A stretch of DNA of 64,000 nt. Origin: Thalassobius sp049116315. GTDB lineage: Bacteria; Pseudomonadota; Alphaproteobacteria; Rhodobacterales; Rhodobacteraceae. The stretch is from NCBI GenBank assembly GCA_049116315.1, contig JAGDZD010000004.1:434001-498000 (forward strand). Direction: 5' to 3'. The first letter of the stretch is position 1. Each line of letters starts with the position of its first letter. The notes under the pieces are model-generated. The model did not search any database. It was not told the origin of the DNA and saw only the letters and a program-made list of their open reading frames with translations. A program made the translations under genes and the position numbers. This document shows, piece after piece, positions 34,641 through 43,514 of this stretch.

Positions 34641-34663
34641 TTTTTTTTGTAGTTCAAATTAAA
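34641..34663. promoter_or_regulatory. Probable XylR (ROK) operator at xylF/xylR promoters
   Basis: The 23-bp element has left arm TTTTTTTTG and right arm TTCAAATTAAA, with 18 of 23 positions identical to the perfect palindrome at the xylB promoter (40278-40300). It lies 86 bp upstream of xylF and 78 bp upstream of xylR. TATAGCA/TGCTATA arms (34631-34637, 34667-34673) enclose it. Assignment to XylR is inference. Confidence 0.65.
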
Positions 34664-34740
34664 TAGTGCTATAACTTTTAGACGGGGTCGATTTCTTTGA
34701 AAAAGGCCCTTAAACACAGGAAGAATAAGGAGGGCTGCCT

Positions 34741-35958
34741 GTGTCCAATCACGAAAGATCATCTCATTCAGACGAACTGCGCGAGTCTGGTCGCCAGCAA
34801 ATCCTCGATTCCATTCGGGCCGCCGGCAGCATCGCGCGCATTGATATTTCACGAGAGACTGGAATCAGCCCTGCCACGGTAACGACCATTACTTCCGAAT
34901 TATTAACGGCTGGGTTGATTGAAGAGATTATTCCCGAAAACCGCCCCGCCGGAGCTGGGCGCGGTCGCCCGCGTGTGGCCTTGGGTCTGCGCGGCGATGC
35001 GCATCGTATTGCCGGGGTGAAGGTCGCACATCACACGATCTCTGTCCTTCTGATCGATTTCAAAGGTGTCGAGCTGGCCGATCATCAAATGCCCCTGCCC
35101 GTCAGCCGCTTGTCCCCGCATGATCTGTGCACACAGATTTTCAAAGCGGTCGAGCAAGCCTGTGCCAAGGCTGGGTTTGGTCTGGCCGAAATCTCGGGCA
35201 TTGGTGTGGGGATGGCCGGACTGGTCGATGCACCGCGCAACTTTGTCTATTGGTCGCCCTCACTGACCGACCGCAACGTCGATTTCGGCGCGCATTTAGG
35301 GCAGGTCTTTCATTGCCCAGTGATCGTCGACAACGACGCCAATTTGGTGGCCAAAGCAGAGCACCTGTTTGGCGAAGGGCGCAAAATTTCGGACTTTATT
35401 GTCATCACGGTGGAACACGGCGTCGGGATGGGTGTTGTGATCGACAACGAAATCTATCGCGGCACCCGTGGCTGCGGCGCGGAGTTTGGCCACACCAAAG
35501 TTCAATTGGCAGGCGCGCTGTGCCAATGTGGCCAGCGGGGATGTCTTGAGGCCTATGTCGGGGATTACGCCCTGCTGCGCGAAGCCAATCTTTTGGGTCA
35601 AAATAGCAACATCAGCGACGTCAATCAGATGTATCTGGCTGCGCAAAACGGCGATCAAATCGCGGCATCCATTTTTGATCGCGCCGGACGCATGTTTGCC
35701 ATGGGGCTGGCCAATATCATCAATATTTTTGACCCCGAGCTGATTGTCTTGGCCGGGGCCTCCAAAGGCTTAGAATACCTTTTGACTGAGGCCGTCATCG
35801 AAGAGATGCGCCGCTCGGTTGTTCAGGTCGACGCCCCATTGCCCGAAGTCAAAATCCACGCTTGGGGTGACCAGATGTGGGCCAAAGGCGCGGCGGCCTA
35901 TGCCGTGGAGAAAGTAACCTCACTTACCGTTAAGGAGCTGGCACAACATGCAGGCTAA
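34741..35958 (+). CDS. xylR: ROK-family xylose repressor
   Basis: A GTG start at 34741 follows AAGGAGGG and gives 405 residues. An N-terminal winged helix (about 15-70, ARIDISRETGISPATVTTIT) precedes a sugar-kinase-like ROK domain with the zinc motif CQCGQRGCLEAYVG (about 260-273) and GIGVGMAGLVD. Such proteins repress xyl genes until xylose binds. It is divergent from xylFHGA. Its last 11 bp overlap the CRTAC1 gene, so the two are co-transcribed. Confidence 0.92.
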   Translation: MSNHERSSHSDELRESGRQQILDSIRAAGSIARIDISRETGISPATVTTITSELLTAGLIEEIIPENRPAGAGRGRPRVALGLRGDAHRIAGVKVAHHTISVLLIDFKGVELADHQMPLPVSRLSPHDLCTQIFKAVEQACAKAGFGLAEISGIGVGMAGLVDAPRNFVYWSPSLTDRNVDFGAHLGQVFHCPVIVDNDANLVAKAEHLFGEGRKISDFIVITVEHGVGMGVVIDNEIYRGTRGCGAEFGHTKVQLAGALCQCGQRGCLEAYVGDYALLREANLLGQNSNISDVNQMYLAAQNGDQIAASIFDRAGRMFAMGLANIINIFDPELIVLAGASKGLEYLLTEAVIEEMRRSVVQVDAPLPEVKIHAWGDQMWAKGAAAYAVEKVTSLTVKELAQHAG

Positions 35959-37486
35959 ACTCACCACGCTTTGCATTCTTGCAGCGACACCGGGTTTTGC
36001 CACCCCCAGCTTTGCACCAGCCCCCCTGCCCGCGCATGAATATGGCGGCGGTTGGGAACATTTTGTCGGCGGCGGCGTGGCTGCGTTTGACTGTGATGGG
36101 GACATGCTCCCGGAGCTCTATGCTGCTGGTGGCGGCAATGCATCAAAGCTGATGCGCAACCGCACCGGCGCCCCCGGCGCACCGCTGCGCTTTGAAGAGG
36201 ACACGCCTGACGCCCTCGACATTACTGGCGTGATCGGCGCTTACCCCATTGATATCGATGGCGATTCAATCTTGGATCTTGCGGTGCTGCGTGTTGGGTC
36301 GGACATGGTGCTAAAGGGTCTGGGCAACTGCGCCTTTGCCCCATTCGAAGATCTCAACTTTCAAAGTGACGATCATTGGAGCACTGCGTTTTCCGCCACG
36401 TTTGAGCCCGGACACTCTTTGCCCACGCTGGCCTTTGGCACCTATGTTGATCGCGAAAACGACAAGGGGCCGTTTGAAACCTGCGATGCAACGTTGCTCT
36501 ATCGCCCAGATGGCCAAACCTATGGCGCGCCGCAGCGGCTAGAGCCGGGCTTTTGTGCCTTGTCGATGCTGTTCACGGATTGGGCGCGCACGGGGCATGC
36601 AGATTTGCGTGTGTCCAACGACCGCCACTACTATGTCAAAGGTGGACAGGAACAGATGTGGGCCATGGACGCTGAACCACGGCTTTATGACACCGAGGAT
36701 GGCTGGAAAGCCTATCAGTTATGGGGCATGGGCATCGCCTCACGGGATGTGAACGGGGATGGGTATTCGGATGTCTTTTTGACCTCTATGGGGGATCAAA
36801 AGCTTCAGTATTTTGATCCCGCAGCGATGGGCCCGGCCTATAATGACGCGACCTACGAGCGCGGCACCACGGCGCATCGCCCGTATATGGGGCCAGATGG
36901 GCGTCCCTCTACCGGATGGCACGCAGCTTTTGGCGACGTGAACAACGACGGGCGCGATGACATCTTTATTGCCAAAGGCAATGTGGAACAGATGCCGGAT
37001 GCAGCCATGCAAGATCCAAACAACCTGCTGATGCAGGATACGCTTGGCCATTTCCACGAACAGGGTGAGCAGGCGGGCATCGCGACCCTCGCGCGCAGCC
37101 GTGGCGCGGTGCTGGCGGATCTCAATCTTGATGGTCGTCTGGATTTGGCAGTGGTCAACCGGCGCGCCCCGATGGAACTCTATCAAAACACCTCGGATGC
37201 AGGGAATTATTTGCTGGTTAGCCTCGAGGGCAAGCACACCAACACGCAGGCGATTGGCGCCCATGTCGAAGTGCGCACCAAAGCCCACACTTGGGTCCAA
37301 GAAGTCACTTTGGGGGGCGGGCACGCAAGCGGGTATTCCGGCGCGCTGCATTTCGGAGTGGGTGAAGCGCAGGACGCGCAGATCCGCGTGATCTGGCCCG
37401 ACCAATCCCCCAGCAATTGGATGGATGTGCAGACCAATCACCACATCAAACTCAGCCCAGAAACCGGGCTGAGTGTGCTGCGCTAA
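35948..37486 (+). CDS. Secreted CRTAC1-type FG-GAP/VCBS beta-propeller protein with ASPIC/UnbV tail
   Basis: A 512-residue exported protein with a signal peptide of about 18 residues (MQAKLTTLCILAATPGFA). Five calcium-type FG-GAP loops are visible: DCDGDMLPEL, DIDGDSILDL, DVNGDGYSDV, DVNNDGRDDI and DLNLDGRLDL. The C terminus is an ASPIC/UnbV domain (GAHVEVRTKAHTWVQEV...GGHASGYSG, then IRVIWPDQ). It probably folds as a calcium-stabilised propeller in the periplasm. It overlaps xylR by 11 bp with AAGGAG upstream and converges with a di-heme peroxidase gene. Function is unknown; the position suggests induction by xylose. Confidence 0.88.
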   Translation: MQAKLTTLCILAATPGFATPSFAPAPLPAHEYGGGWEHFVGGGVAAFDCDGDMLPELYAAGGGNASKLMRNRTGAPGAPLRFEEDTPDALDITGVIGAYPIDIDGDSILDLAVLRVGSDMVLKGLGNCAFAPFEDLNFQSDDHWSTAFSATFEPGHSLPTLAFGTYVDRENDKGPFETCDATLLYRPDGQTYGAPQRLEPGFCALSMLFTDWARTGHADLRVSNDRHYYVKGGQEQMWAMDAEPRLYDTEDGWKAYQLWGMGIASRDVNGDGYSDVFLTSMGDQKLQYFDPAAMGPAYNDATYERGTTAHRPYMGPDGRPSTGWHAAFGDVNNDGRDDIFIAKGNVEQMPDAAMQDPNNLLMQDTLGHFHEQGEQAGIATLARSRGAVLADLNLDGRLDLAVVNRRAPMELYQNTSDAGNYLLVSLEGKHTNTQAIGAHVEVRTKAHTWVQEVTLGGGHASGYSGALHFGVGEAQDAQIRVIWPDQSPSNWMDVQTNHHIKLSPETGLSVLR

Positions 37487-37488
37487 GG

Positions 37489-38793
37489 TTAGCGATCAAC
37501 CGGCAACCCACTGGGCACGGTTTCGGGCGTGCCCAGACGATCATAGCGCCACGTTTCGTCCGTTAGACTGTGCAGAAAAGCCAACAGCGCGTCGATTTCA
37601 GCCTCTTGCAGGGCCACAACCGGCAACTCACTGGCCGCCAGAATTCGCGCCACTTCGGCGCTGTCAGTGGTGGCGCGGAAATCCTGTGATCCATCAAGGC
37701 TTGGCAGAACCGCTTGCGCAGGGTCATAGCTGCGCAACGAGGTTTCCGCGTCCAGATGATGCACGACAACCGACCGCAGCGAGGCAAAGGCTCCATTGTG
37801 CCCATAAGGCGCGGTCAATGCGACATTGCGCAATGACGGGGTGCGGAACCGGTAGAGGTCTTGCGCTTGCCCGGTCACCCGCATGCGGCCTTCGTCTTTG
37901 GCATGGGTTTCAAACCGGGCCGCTTTTCCGGGGCCGATCTGGGGCATGCCAATGGCGTGAAACCCGTGATCTGTTTGGAACCAGCCGCTGTGACAGCTGC
38001 TGCATTGGGCTTTGCCGTAAAACAACTCAAGCCCGGCTTGCGCCATGGGTTCCAGCGGCGCACCTCCGGCCAAAGCAATGTCAAAGGCGCTGTCGGTGGC
38101 GCGCCATTCAAACCGCACAAAATCCGCCAAGACGTTGGAAATATCGGTGAACGCGATCGGTACCTGTGCGCCAAGAATGGCGCCAAATTGTTGGCGATAC
38201 TCGGGGATCGCCGCAACCCGTGCGGATATCAGATCCCAAGCGCCCCCATCCGAGGACAAATGCCCCAAGCGCACCGCTTGCGACACTTCGTTCTCCGAAT
38301 AGTGCCCGGCCATTTCATCCCCTGACAGGACCGGGAACATCGCCTGTGCTGACAAAACCGAGTCAAAGCCAGCGACCATTTCTTGACCCAACGGCGTGCG
38401 GATGCCGCCGGGCTGGCTTGCATCGGCTTCCAGACGTCCGTCGTGAAACATGACGCTGAATTCCGTGGCCCCAAGATTGAACAGCGCCGGTGCGTTGCGG
38501 GGCAAGCGTTGCTCTGGCGTGTTGACCGCACCGGGATGGCGATCCGGGCCAAGACCCATTGCGCCTTCGCCAAGGGCCAAAGACACCCCATCAGACGTGC
38601 CATGTTTGGGATGATGGCAAGTGGCGCAGCTGATGTTGCGATTGCCCGACAAAATCGGGTCATAAAACAACTGCTGCCCCAAAGTGACCCGCGCCATATC
38701 CAATGGCACAAACTCGGGCTTGGGACCAAGATCCAAGGCCACGACAGGCCCCGCCAACCCGCAGATCAATGCACTTAGGGCCAGTGACCTCAT
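37489..38793 (-). CDS. Periplasmic di-heme cytochrome c peroxidase/MauG-family protein
   Basis: A 434-residue exported protein (signal peptide ending near GPVVALDLG) with two c-type heme sites: CATCH (56-60) and CSSCH (264-268). The interval and the motif LPRNAPALFNLG fit the bacterial cytochrome c peroxidase/MauG superfamily. It may reduce peroxide or carry out an oxidative modification of a partner protein. Its ATG overlaps the xylB stop (ATGA), with GGAGCAACCGC as ribosome site, so it is translated with xylB. It converges 2 bp from the CRTAC1 gene. Confidence 0.9.
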   Translation of the reverse strand: MRSLALSALICGLAGPVVALDLGPKPEFVPLDMARVTLGQQLFYDPILSGNRNISCATCHHPKHGTSDGVSLALGEGAMGLGPDRHPGAVNTPEQRLPRNAPALFNLGATEFSVMFHDGRLEADASQPGGIRTPLGQEMVAGFDSVLSAQAMFPVLSGDEMAGHYSENEVSQAVRLGHLSSDGGAWDLISARVAAIPEYRQQFGAILGAQVPIAFTDISNVLADFVRFEWRATDSAFDIALAGGAPLEPMAQAGLELFYGKAQCSSCHSGWFQTDHGFHAIGMPQIGPGKAARFETHAKDEGRMRVTGQAQDLYRFRTPSLRNVALTAPYGHNGAFASLRSVVVHHLDAETSLRSYDPAQAVLPSLDGSQDFRATTDSAEVARILAASELPVVALQEAEIDALLAFLHSLTDETWRYDRLGTPETVPSGLPVDR

Positions 38794-40241
38794 GCGGTTG
38801 CTCCTTTGAGCGCGGGATACAAACCTTTGTACCGCTGATAGGCCGCCTCATAGGCGGGCACCAGATCGGCGCGCGGCAGGATGCTACGCTCGACCTTCGG
38901 GGCGGTCATGATCGCGTCAATATCCGCACCATCCGCCGCCATTGCCAGTCGCGCAGCGCCAAGTGCAGCGCCAAATTCACCCTGCTCGGGCAAATCCAAC
39001 TGAATGTTCAAAACGGTCGCCAGTGTTTCCAGCCAAAACGGAGATTGAGTACCGCCCCCAATCGCCAGCACGCGCTGCAGCTTGGCCCCGGTGGCACGCA
39101 GCGCTTCCAGGTTGTCGCGCAATGCAAAGGCAACCCCCTCCATCACCGCTTGGGTCAGATCCACGTTTTCGCTGCCGATGTCCAAGCCGATCAGGGCACC
39201 ACGGATCCGGGCATCATTATGTGGCGTGCGCTCCCCCGAAAGGTAGGGCAAGAACGTGACGTCAGAGGGGCCGCTAATATCGTCCGGCAACAGGCTGGCC
39301 AACGTGCCCGGGGTTTGTCCCAGACGGCCCGACAACCAGTTCAAACAATCGGTGGCCGCCAAGATCACCCCCATCTGATACCAACGTCCGGGCACCGCAT
39401 GACAAAAGCTGTGAACGGCCGTTTCCGGGGCTGGGGCAAAGCTGTCACGGGCGGCCAACAGAACGCCTGATGTGCCCAGTGACACAAAGCCATCGCCTTC
39501 GCGCATGCAGCCAACGCCACAGGCCGCCACCGCATTGTCCCCTCCGCTGCCGGCAATAACGACATTTTCTGAGAGGCCCCATTCCGCCGCCAATTCAGGG
39601 CGCAGATGTCCTGACACATCGGTGCCTTCAACCAGATCTGGCATTTGGTCCAGACGCATATGGCCTGCGTCTAGCAAGGTCTGGGACCAGTCGCGCGTGC
39701 CAACATCCAACCAAGAGGTGCCCGCCGCATCAGACATATCGCAGACCGTTTCGCCGCACAGCCAATACCGAAGATAATCTTTGGGCAGCAACACCTTGTG
39801 AATTCGAGAGAAAATTTCGGGTTCGTTGTTTTCCACCCAAAGCAATTTGGGGGCTGTAAAGCCGGGAAACACGATATTTCCCGAGAGTTCGCGCACCTGA
39901 GGGGTGCTGTCCAACAGCGCGGCCTCATCGGCGCACCGGGTGTCATTCCACAAAATGGCGGGGCGCAAAACTGTCCCTGCGTCGTCGATCAATGTCGCGC
40001 CGTGCATCTGACCACTAAAACCAATGCCCTTGAGTGCGGCAAATTCTTCGGGGTGGGCGGCGCGCAATTCTGCGATCGAGGAATTACACCCCGCCACCCA
40101 ATCGGCAGGGTCTTGTTCGCTCCAGCCCGGATGCGGATGAGCTACGCCATAGCTGGCCTCGGCTGATCCCACCACACCACCGTCCGAGTTGACAAGCAAA
40201 GCCCGAAGCCCCGACGTGCCCAGATCCAATCCCAAATACAT
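38790..40241 (-). CDS. xylB: Xylulokinase
   Basis: The ATG at 40241 (MYLGLDLGTSGLRALLVNSDG) follows GGGAGGA and gives 483 residues; a longer frame upstream has no family match. FGGY motifs are present: phosphate 1 LGLDLGTSGLRALL, GIGFSGQMHGATLID, and the adenosine motif IAIGGGTQSPFWLETLA (approximate). It phosphorylates D-xylulose with ATP, the second step after xylA. It is followed with overlap by the di-heme peroxidase gene. Upstream lies a perfect palindrome taken as the XylR site. Confidence 0.95.
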   Translation of the reverse strand: MYLGLDLGTSGLRALLVNSDGGVVGSAEASYGVAHPHPGWSEQDPADWVAGCNSSIAELRAAHPEEFAALKGIGFSGQMHGATLIDDAGTVLRPAILWNDTRCADEAALLDSTPQVRELSGNIVFPGFTAPKLLWVENNEPEIFSRIHKVLLPKDYLRYWLCGETVCDMSDAAGTSWLDVGTRDWSQTLLDAGHMRLDQMPDLVEGTDVSGHLRPELAAEWGLSENVVIAGSGGDNAVAACGVGCMREGDGFVSLGTSGVLLAARDSFAPAPETAVHSFCHAVPGRWYQMGVILAATDCLNWLSGRLGQTPGTLASLLPDDISGPSDVTFLPYLSGERTPHNDARIRGALIGLDIGSENVDLTQAVMEGVAFALRDNLEALRATGAKLQRVLAIGGGTQSPFWLETLATVLNIQLDLPEQGEFGAALGAARLAMAADGADIDAIMTAPKVERSILPRADLVPAYEAAYQRYKGLYPALKGATA

Positions 40242-40277
40242 GTGGCGTCCTCCCAACAACCAACCGGTTGCCCGGTA

Positions 40278-40300
40278 TTTATTTTGATCTTCAAAATAAA
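40278..40300. promoter_or_regulatory. Probable XylR (ROK) operator at xylB promoter
   Basis: TTTATTTTGA (40278-40287), TCT, TCAAAATAAA (40291-40300): perfect 10-bp arms, 37 bp upstream of the xylB ATG. A near copy lies between xylF and xylR. The sequence fits an AT-rich ROK-type operator. Confidence 0.7.
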
Positions 40301-40387
40301 ACAGGAATGCCCGCGCGTCAATGTCAGATCGTGGCGCGCTGATCGGTCGGGCAGAGCCGATGCGCAACGGATCCAGTGGCCAAGCAC

Positions 40388-40426
40388 AAAAAAACCGTGC
40401 TGCGCGGGAGGATCCGCAGCACGGTT
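40388..40426 (-). terminator. Rho-independent terminator of the LacI-controlled sugar operon
   Basis: AACCGTGCTGCG (40393-40404) and CGCAGCACGGTT (40415-40426) give a perfect 12-bp stem with a 10-base loop. On the minus strand it is followed by a T-run (complement of 40388-40394). It ends the operon read from 52366 and separates it from xylB. Confidence 0.92.
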
Positions 40427-40477
40427 CAGTTTCCTGATGGGAACTCTTTCACGGCCCCTGATCAGAGAGTGAGACCC

Positions 40478-41608
40478 TTATACTTCGGTCCAAGCCGCAT
40501 CATTTGCGGTCGAGCTTAAGCAGGCCTGAAGGAAGCGCATGCCCAGCAACCCATCTTGCAAATCAGGCACATGCGTGCCCTCGGGCAGTGCTGTGCCATA
40601 ATCAGCGTGGCGCACCAAAGCCGCGGCTTCGGCATAAATCGTGGCAAAGCCTTCAAGATAGCCTTCGGGGTGACCGCCGGGGGTGCGCACGCCGCGCAGC
40701 CCCGCATCAGTGGCGCCAGCCCCTGCCCGCGTCAGGATCTGTTTGGGTTCGCCAAATTTGGTGAACGTCATTTGGTTGGGGTTTTCCTGCCCCCACTCCA
40801 ATCCGCCTTTGGTGCCGTGGATCCGCAAACGCAGACCGTTTTCGTTGCCAACCGCCACTTGGCTGGCCCACAACATGCCCTTGGCACCGCTGGCATAGCG
40901 CAGCATCACATGGGCGTTGTCATCGACCCGGCGCCCCGCCACAAAGGCATCAAGATCAGCAGACAGATGCGCAGGGTTTTGCCCCGTCACATAGCCGGCC
41001 AAGTTAAACGCATGGGTGCCAATGTCGCCAATCGCCCCCCCGGCACCAGAACGTGCGGGATCCGTGCGCCACGCCGCTTGCTTGTTGTCCACCTCTTCGG
41101 TCAGCCAGTCTTGAACATATTCCACATTGACCAAACGCAGCTCGCCCAGATCCCCACGGGCCACCATTTCGCGGGCCTGGCGGATCAACGGGTATCCTGT
41201 GTAATTGTGGGTCAAGACAAACAGCTTACCACTTTCAGCCTGCGCCGCCTGAATGGCCAGCGCATCTTCCATCGTGGCCGACAAGGGCTTGTCACAAATG
41301 ACGTGGATTCCCGCCTTCATAAAGGCGATGGCTGGGCCTGCGTGCATGTGATTTGGCGTCACAATGGCCACCGCATCTATGCCGTCTTCCCGCGCGGCTT
41401 CGGCTGTGGCCATGTCGTTGAAGTCGGTATAGGCGCGCTCTGGTGCGATGCCCAATTCTGCCGCCGACGCTTTGGCTCGTTCGGCGTCAGAACTTAGCGC
41501 CCCAGCCACCAGATCCCAGTCACCGTCAATACGCGCGGCAATCCGGTGCACAGCTCCGATAAAGGCACCCTGCCCGCCACCAACCATGCCCAATCGCAAT
41601 TTGCTCAT
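40478..41608 (-). CDS. Gfo/Idh/MocA family oxidoreductase (second of two)
   Basis: A 376-residue NAD(P)-dependent dehydrogenase. The Rossmann fold opens LRLGMVGGGQGAFIGAVHR and contains CDKPLSATMEDA with the EKP-type lysine (here DKP). The C-terminal domain has GAGGAIGDIGTHAFNLAGYVTG with the catalytic Asp and His. Relatives oxidise sugars or their derivatives at a ring hydroxyl. It is the last gene of the operon, 3 bp after a TIM-barrel isomerase gene. Confidence 0.9.
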   Translation of the reverse strand: MSKLRLGMVGGGQGAFIGAVHRIAARIDGDWDLVAGALSSDAERAKASAAELGIAPERAYTDFNDMATAEAAREDGIDAVAIVTPNHMHAGPAIAFMKAGIHVICDKPLSATMEDALAIQAAQAESGKLFVLTHNYTGYPLIRQAREMVARGDLGELRLVNVEYVQDWLTEEVDNKQAAWRTDPARSGAGGAIGDIGTHAFNLAGYVTGQNPAHLSADLDAFVAGRRVDDNAHVMLRYASGAKGMLWASQVAVGNENGLRLRIHGTKGGLEWGQENPNQMTFTKFGEPKQILTRAGAGATDAGLRGVRTPGGHPEGYLEGFATIYAEAAALVRHADYGTALPEGTHVPDLQDGLLGMRFLQACLSSTANDAAWTEV

Positions 41609-41611
41609 GTC

Positions 41612-42667
41612 TTATACTCCCAGCATCTTGTGCAGCTGACCAAGGTCGGTCTCGCCACCGGCGAAATCATCAAACGCTTTGTCTGTGACTTCGATAATGT
41701 GATCCGCAATGAACGGCGCGCCTTCGGCGGCCCCTTGTTCGGGGGATTTTAAGCAGCATTCCCACTCGAGGACAGCCCAGCTTTCATAGTTGTACTGCGC
41801 CAGCTTCGAGAAAATTCCTTTGAAATCCACCTGACCATCCCCCAATGACCGGAAGCGGCCCGCGCGTTGCAGCCAAGGCTGATAACCCGAGTACACGCCC
41901 TGACGACCGTCAGGATTAAACTCGGCGTCTTTGACGTGATAGGCGCAGATCCGTTCATGATAGATATCAATGAAGGACAGGTAATCCATCTGCTGCAGCA
42001 GGAAATGCGAAGGGTCATAGTTGATTTGACACCTCTGATGGCCGCCAAGCGCCTCGAGGAACATTTCAAAAGTGACCCCATCAAACACATCTTCGCCGGG
42101 GTGAATTTCATACCCGACATCCACGCCATAGTCGTCATAGACATCCAAAATTGGCTTCCAGCGGCGCGCCAGCTCGGCAAAGGCTTCTTCGATCAAGCCC
42201 GCGGGGCGCTGTGGCCAAGGATAAAGGTAAGGAAACGCCAGCGATCCAGTGAAACTGACCGAGGCATCAAGACCAAGGCGACGCGACACTTTGGCGGCCT
42301 TTTTCATCTGATCCACGGCCCATTCAGTGCGCGCCGCAGGATTGCCATGCACCCGTTCAGGCGCAAAGGCATCAAAGGCCAGATCATAGGCGGGATTAAC
42401 CGCAACCAGCTGGCCTTGCAGGTGGGTCGACAATTCGGTGATTTCAACGCCAGCATCAGCGCAGATACCTTTGACTTCGTCGCAATATGTTTCGCTGTCT
42501 GCGGCTTTGTCCAAATCAAACAAACGGGCGTCAAACGTTGGGATCTGCACCCCTTTGTATCCAAGGCCCGCCGCCCATTTTGTGATGTTCTCCAAAGAGT
42601 TAAAAGGGGCATCATCCCCTGCGAACTGTGCCAAAAACAAGGCTGGACCTTTGATCAATCCGGGCAT
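41612..42667 (-). CDS. Xylose-isomerase-like TIM-barrel sugar isomerase/epimerase (351 aa)
   Basis: A 351-residue AP-endonuclease-2-fold protein with metal ligands in DVGYEIHPGEDVFDG, QINYDPSHFLLQQ and YHVKDAEFNPDGRQGV. The barrel binds a divalent ion and acts on sugars by isomerisation, epimerisation or, in some keto-sugar pathways, elimination. GGAGAG precedes the ATG. It is paired with the Gfo/Idh gene 3 bp downstream, a pairing that occurs twice in this operon. Confidence 0.88.
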   Translation of the reverse strand: MPGLIKGPALFLAQFAGDDAPFNSLENITKWAAGLGYKGVQIPTFDARLFDLDKAADSETYCDEVKGICADAGVEITELSTHLQGQLVAVNPAYDLAFDAFAPERVHGNPAARTEWAVDQMKKAAKVSRRLGLDASVSFTGSLAFPYLYPWPQRPAGLIEEAFAELARRWKPILDVYDDYGVDVGYEIHPGEDVFDGVTFEMFLEALGGHQRCQINYDPSHFLLQQMDYLSFIDIYHERICAYHVKDAEFNPDGRQGVYSGYQPWLQRAGRFRSLGDGQVDFKGIFSKLAQYNYESWAVLEWECCLKSPEQGAAEGAPFIADHIIEVTDKAFDDFAGGETDLGQLHKMLGV

Positions 42668-42683
42668 CTAAACTCTCCGTCTG

Positions 42684-43511
42684 TTACTGATTTTCGTTGT
42701 ATCGTACATAGGCAAATTGCCGACTATCTGGGGACCACGAGGGCACGTTGATTGCCCCCTGTCCGCCATAAATGCGGCGCAACATCACCGGCTTACCCCC
42801 CTGTGCAGGCATCAAGCGCAGCTCGACATGGCAGCCAAAAGGATGGCCTTGGGTGTTGGGGGGATAAGACAGGTAACACAGGTTCTGACCGTCCGGCGAA
42901 GGATGCGGAAACCAATCCACCCGGTCGCCAAACGTCATCTGTTCAGCCCCGGTCCCATCGGCCCGCATGCGCCACAGCGCCATGTCCCCGCCTCGGTCCG
43001 AGTTGAACCAAATCCACTGACCATCCGGGGTGAAATCCGGCCCGTCATAGTGACAGGGGCCTGAAATCAACAGGGTTTCCTCACCCTCAAGCGTGCAGGT
43101 CGCAATGCCAAACTGCCCGTCGCGCACGCAGGGGTACACGACCAATTGCCCGTCCGGGGACCAGCCATGAAACCAGGATGGTACATTCTGGGTGATCCGA
43201 CGGGGCGTTCCGCCCGTGGCTGGCATCACATAAATACAGGACGCACCGGTTTCGACCTTGTCACTGATCGCCATCCATTGCCCATCCGGAGAGGGGCCGT
43301 GATCATTGTTCAGCTCCGTGCATATGCCAGCATCAATCGGCTCCAAACGGGGGGCCGCAAGATCAATTTTGAACAGGCCGCCATCCGCGTTGACGATCAA
43401 CGATTGCCCGTCGGGTGCCCAATTTGGGGCCTCGACGTGACGCTGCGTCTGCAGAACACTCTGCACATTCAGCGTATCGATATCGATGATTTCAACATGT
43501 GACGCGGCCAT
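42684..43511 (-). CDS. Cytoplasmic TolB/PD40-type beta-propeller protein
   Basis: A 275-residue protein built from about six WD40-like PD40 repeats, each with an xxPDGQ-type turn (WAPDGQSLIV, PSPDGQWMAI, WSPDGQLVVY, FTPDGQWIWF, PSPDGQNLCY, WSPDSRQFAY). No signal peptide is seen, so it should be cytoplasmic, unlike TolB. The fold is shared with oligogalacturonate lyases (PL22), so a sugar-acting enzyme is possible. It lies 3 bp after the GH43 gene within the sugar operon. Catalytic residues cannot be assigned. Confidence 0.75.
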   Translation of the reverse strand: MAASHVEIIDIDTLNVQSVLQTQRHVEAPNWAPDGQSLIVNADGGLFKIDLAAPRLEPIDAGICTELNNDHGPSPDGQWMAISDKVETGASCIYVMPATGGTPRRITQNVPSWFHGWSPDGQLVVYPCVRDGQFGIATCTLEGEETLLISGPCHYDGPDFTPDGQWIWFNSDRGGDMALWRMRADGTGAEQMTFGDRVDWFPHPSPDGQNLCYLSYPPNTQGHPFGCHVELRLMPAQGGKPVMLRRIYGGQGAINVPSWSPDSRQFAYVRYNENQ

Positions 43512-43514
43512 GCA

